Positions 60,223 through 64,000 of a stretch of 64,000 nt of DNA are shown piece after piece. Source of the DNA: Balaenoptera acutorostrata (lineage: Eukaryota > Chordata > Mammalia > Artiodactyla > Balaenopteridae); the NCBI RefSeq assembly GCF_949987535.1, contig NC_080073.1, positions 94,713,344 to 94,777,343 on the forward strand, written 5' to 3'. The notes under the pieces were generated by a model, which worked only from the letters and a program-made list of their open reading frames with translations, was not told the DNA's origin and made no database searches. Both the position numbers and the translations under genes were made by a program. The first letter of the stretch is position 1; each line of letters opens with the position of its first letter.

Positions 60223-61579
60223 AAGAGCAAGCCACCAGCACAAAGGCACTTCCCAGACCCAACGTAGGGACCTCTGCATCCCAATGAGCCTGAGCTGGCA
60301 GGTGGCCGGGCCGCAGCACGGTATAAAGGAGAGATGCCAGGCCCCGGGGACAGGCGCTGAACCCCAGGCCCACCTCTCACTGGCTGCATGACCCTCAAAA
60401 ATTTCTTGACCCAAGATGAAGTTTCCCATCAATTAAAGTACAACAGGTGCCTTTATCTTACACAAGGACGAGTTATTATTAAAAAGAGAAGTGCCTGGTC
60501 CACACTAGTGCCTTTTTTCCACAGTACCTGGAATACACCCAAGAACACATCATTCCCTTTCCTCTATGAAAGCCACCAGGCAAAGGCCCAGAGGACCTGT
60601 CACACTCTTCTCACACCCAGCATCTTCACAGGACCCTTTTCTGCCAATGACATTGTCTAAAAATCCCCGCTTCCCCCCTCTCGACCTGTGGCAGTGCTTG
60701 CCTTAGGTGAAAGACAAGAAAAAAGGGTCCATGTAAATCTAGGATGTGCTGGGCACCAGAAGCAACAAGCCCTCGCCCCTGATGCAGACACCCAGGAATC
60801 GCCAGCCTCTACCAACAACACTTCTGAGCTGCGCTTCGGTTCACTGCAGTGTAACCATCACAATAGCACTCAGCACCCATGTTATATACCTTTCAGTTTC
60901 CAAACACTGGACAAATGCATCCTCCCAACGCCTCCAAGAGCCATGAGAGAAATTATCTTCCTAAAAACCAAGGACATACGAGTACCGGAGGTTTCCAAGT
61001 GAATCACAGATCTCAGGGGTCAGTGCAGGCAAAGCACGGCTGAGGAAGACACACCTACCTCGCCGAAGCCTCCTGCTCATGGCTGGGGAAACCAACACGA
61101 ACAACAAGAACATATTCCCTGGGCAGCCGGCAGGCGCTACAGAGGCACCTGCCATTGGTGGCTGTCCGGGGGTCCTTGGGAACTCTGCGTCAATCTCCCC
61201 CTCCCTGCCTCACTCCCCACAGGCCCTGCACTGGCCATGATGCCCTTTCCCTGCCCCGCCCGTCTCCCTGGGACTGGAACCCAGGCTCCCCAGCTCCACG
61301 ACGAGCAGCTCGCTCAGCCCTGTGCACAGCCAGCTGTGAGTTAAAACTCACAGCCAACTGGGTGGACCATGCAATGGAAGCTCTGGGGCTCCAGGGGATT
61401 TCTGCTATCACTACCCTTGTTTAAACAAGTGGGACACATTTTCTCCCGCTTCTTAAAACAAAAACCCCCCAACCCACTCCGACTCTTCTTCTCCGTCAGC
61501 CTTCCACCTCCAGCTCCGTGCGTTCCCAGAGCACGTGCCCTCAACGGTACTCACCACGACACACCACTGTGTGACTGAC

Positions 61580-61760
61580 CACCACACCCTTAACAAAACA
61601 TCAGCCCATCTGATCCCCCCAAAAGTGCTCCAATCATTTTTATCCTCAACCTCCTTTTCACAGGGGAGGAGAATGAGATTCAGAAGGTAGGCGATGTCCC
61701 CAACATGGTTCGGCTCACGTGGCCACACCAACTTCAGGGCACTCAGCGATGTTAACGGTG
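61580..61760 (+). repeat. MIR-like fragment
   Basis: catcagcccatctgatcccc, ttcacaggggaggagaatga and cagaaggtaggcgatgtccc look like the sense MIR core. Confidence 0.45.
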
Positions 61761-63336
61761 GGACAACCAGCAGCAAAGCGGAGCGAGAGGTCGGGGGCAA
61801 GGGAGGCACCTGGGAAGCGGGATTAAGATTCCTTCCAGGAACAGTGTATTACCGCCCAGCTTCCACGAAACGACATGGGTACATCTCAGTGTACTACAGA
61901 GCCAAAGAAGACCCAGAAGATTTTCTGGGTAGGATCGCCATTTATATAAGGTTCAAAAATAGGCAAAATTAAAGTGTTGTTTAGGAATGCATCAGTAGAT
62001 GGCAAAACTGGGGACACACAAGGAAGGAAAGGAGCACCAGGCAGGATGGGGTGCTGAGGTGGGATTTTGTCTGAGGTGGGAGCAGGGGCTGCTGAGCACA
62101 GGTATGCTGAAGGGCTGCTTCTTTTATGACTATTTATTAAACATCCATGTTTTAAGCACTTGTCTGTATGTATGTCATATTTCGCAACTGAACATGTGAA
62201 TTATCACAGACAAAAAAGTGGAGCCACTAAGTTCCTTCATTAAATAAGTGTCATTTCTGATTCCTAACCCTTTAACTCACTCCTATACCCTCAAATGCAA
62301 ACAGGTGTAAAGGGTAGCTTCCCCAGTTTATTGCTCCCTTGTATCTCCAGAGCAATTAAAACACTGGAGGTGAACTGGAAAGATCTGGAAAGACCCAGAT
62401 CCCACCACCTCAGATCAGAAGCAATGTCAACAGCAACCCCTGCTCACCAGAAGGAATCAAGAAAGGACGGCTCTCCTGCTCAAATATTTGTCCTGCTCTT
62501 CTACCATCCCAGTCATCACTGCACAGTTTATGTTTAATACCAAATGCCTGTAGGGCTACCAGGTCCCATCTGAGGGCAGGGGGCTTCTGCCCTCCCAGGA
62601 GCCCAGCTTTCTCATCTCTCAGTTTCCACAGATGATGAGGGGCAGCGGAGTCAGCTGGGGCCTCGTGACTAGATACATATGCATCATTGGAACGTGATAG
62701 AAGGTAACTTCATCACCCAACAGCACGAGCCCGAAGATGATCAACCTCCCCACCCCAGAACTGGGAAGCAGGCCTAGTGGAAGGAGGGAGCTTCATCACT
62801 AAAGTTAACAAGGACAGAGCATGTTAACAGGTCTCTAGAGCCTCGACTTTGAATTCTGACCAACCCGACCTCAAATCCCAGCTCTGTCGCTCAACGTGGG
62901 TATGACCCTGTGAAAATCCCACAGTCAAAGAATCAGGAATTAGGATTCCTCCTCTGTGGTAAACTTGGGACAACAGTCCCTGCTCTTTACAGAGATGTTG
63001 TAAAGAAGAGAAAGAACAAAGGTAAGCCTCCTGAATCACGGGTATTCAGCAAACAGTGTTCTTATTATCAAAAACACGACAACACTGGCAGCACTATTAT
63101 GGGGGGGGGGTGTGTGTGAAATGAATCTTGCTGTTTCCCACCCAACTCAGACACGGTACAGCTGGTTGACCTTGGGACAATTCTTGAAGCTTTCTTCTCA
63201 CATGACTGGAAAGCATAAAAATACTTAATTTTTGAAAATCCTTAACAGATGATTCAACTCCATCAGCAGAAATACTAATTCCTGTCTCCCAACTTCCTTA
63301 AAATGATGAAATGTGAGGAGAAATAAAATTAAGAAT

Positions 63337-63638
63337 TTGTAAAAGGAAGACACGGAGAACAGACTCGTGGTTGCCCAGGGGGAGGGGGAGGGGGAGCTGG
63401 GGAGGGATAGACTGGGAGTTTGGGATTAGCAGATGCAAACTTTATATACAGAATGGATAAACAACAAGATCCTACTGTATAGCACAGGGAACTATACTCA
63501 ATATCCTGTGGTAAACCATAATGGAAAATATGAAAAAGAATATCTGTATATATAACTGAATCACTTTGCTGTACAGCAGAAATTAATACATTGTAAATCA
63601 ACTATACTTCAATAAAACAAATTTAAAAAAAAGAAAGA
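63337..63638 (+). mobile_element. L1 3'-UTR end fragment
   Basis: tactgtatagcacagggaac, tgaatcactttgctgtacag and acattgtaaatcaactatac are the L1 3' end that also closes the copies at 39.9 and 46.2 kb. A (GGGGGA)n tract lies in it near 63379-63405. Confidence 0.85.
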
Positions 63639-64000
63639 GAAAACTGGGTTCAAAAAAATTTGTAGGAGAGTTAGGTAAATTATCTAGGGGTCAATCAATA
63701 ATTGCCATGTTAATTAAGATTAGTAAAGACACACAATTACAATATAGATTTTCCAAAAGCCCAAATTTAACCCTAAAGCTTCTAGTTCATTTTTCTGTAA
63801 ATCTATGTTTCCCAGCAATAAGAGATACACATTCTAACTAGCGAAGGTGTTAAAAATTAGGAAAACGCCCCCCAAAAGGCAGGAAAAGTCAAAAATAAAG
63901 ATGTTAGATAAAACAAGACACCAACTGATTTGCAAATAACTGTTGACTATTCTGAAGTGTTCACATTGTGGATTTCAACTCTTACAGCAGAGTTTTCTAC

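Larger units (their letters stand above)
55393..64000 (-). other. GMPR: GMPR intron 4 (upstream exons outside window)
   Basis: I searched for the exon 4 sequence (ending near the HTIM/AGN junction) on the - strand and did not find it, so the rest of the window is most likely intron 4. It holds an old L1 piece, two CHR SINEs, MIR-like fragments and an L1 3' end, listed separately. Apart from these, 58.0-60.0, 60.3-61.5, 61.8-63.3 and 63.7-64.0 kb show nothing recognisable. Confidence 0.7.

Noticed and set aside
55393..64000. Search for GMPR exon 4 and earlier exons
   Set aside because: No - strand match to the expected residues before Ala156 was seen; these exons presumably lie beyond the window.

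Overview
This window is mammalian nuclear DNA, most likely from a cetacean. The protein-coding exons are clear vertebrate orthologues. The interspersed repeats include several copies of the tRNA-Glu-derived CHR-type SINE typical of whales and related even-toed ungulates (about 4.97, 14.6, 39.5, 47.3, 54.1-54.6, 57.6 and 60.0 kb), together with 3' ends of L1 elements. The species call is an inference from these repeats. I saw no bacterial or viral genes, CRISPR arrays, operons or tRNA/rRNA genes.

Two genes lie tail to tail. On the + strand are the last two exons, which carry the whole coding region, of ATXN1 (ataxin-1). The 5' leader part of the first coding exon starts at 7383 and coding starts at 7543. 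That exon ends at 9441 and is followed by a 14.1-kb intron. The terminal exon starts at 23591, the stop codon ends at 24121, and a roughly 7.1-kb 3'UTR runs to a poly(A) signal at 31242-31247. The predicted protein has 809 residues: a CAG tract of only five codons, an AXH domain split across the intron, and a C-terminal nuclear-localisation/14-3-3 motif (RKRRWS). The first coding exon also holds an overlapping +2-frame ORF of 184 codons, which matches the known alternative protein alt-ATXN1, and three upstream AUGs.

On the - strand are the last five exons of GMPR (GMP reductase 1), at 55392-55311, 51174-51068, 42501-42459, 40268-40109 and 34542-34362. They encode residues 156-345 without a frame break and keep the catalytic Cys186, Thr188 and Glu289. 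Earlier GMPR exons are not in the window. The two 3' ends are separated by about 3 kb.

The rest is intron or intergenic DNA with SINEs, L1, L2, MIR, MER5-like and Tigger-like repeats and microsatellites. I found no wholly unknown multi-gene system. The observations most worth a second look are the overlapping alt-ATXN1 frame, a 57-bp in-frame segment of ATXN1 bounded by 13-bp direct repeats, the uORF cluster with an AUG-UGA start-stop element, the miR-19/miR-101/miR-130/PUM sites in the 3'UTR, and CTCF-like motifs on either side of the convergent gene pair.
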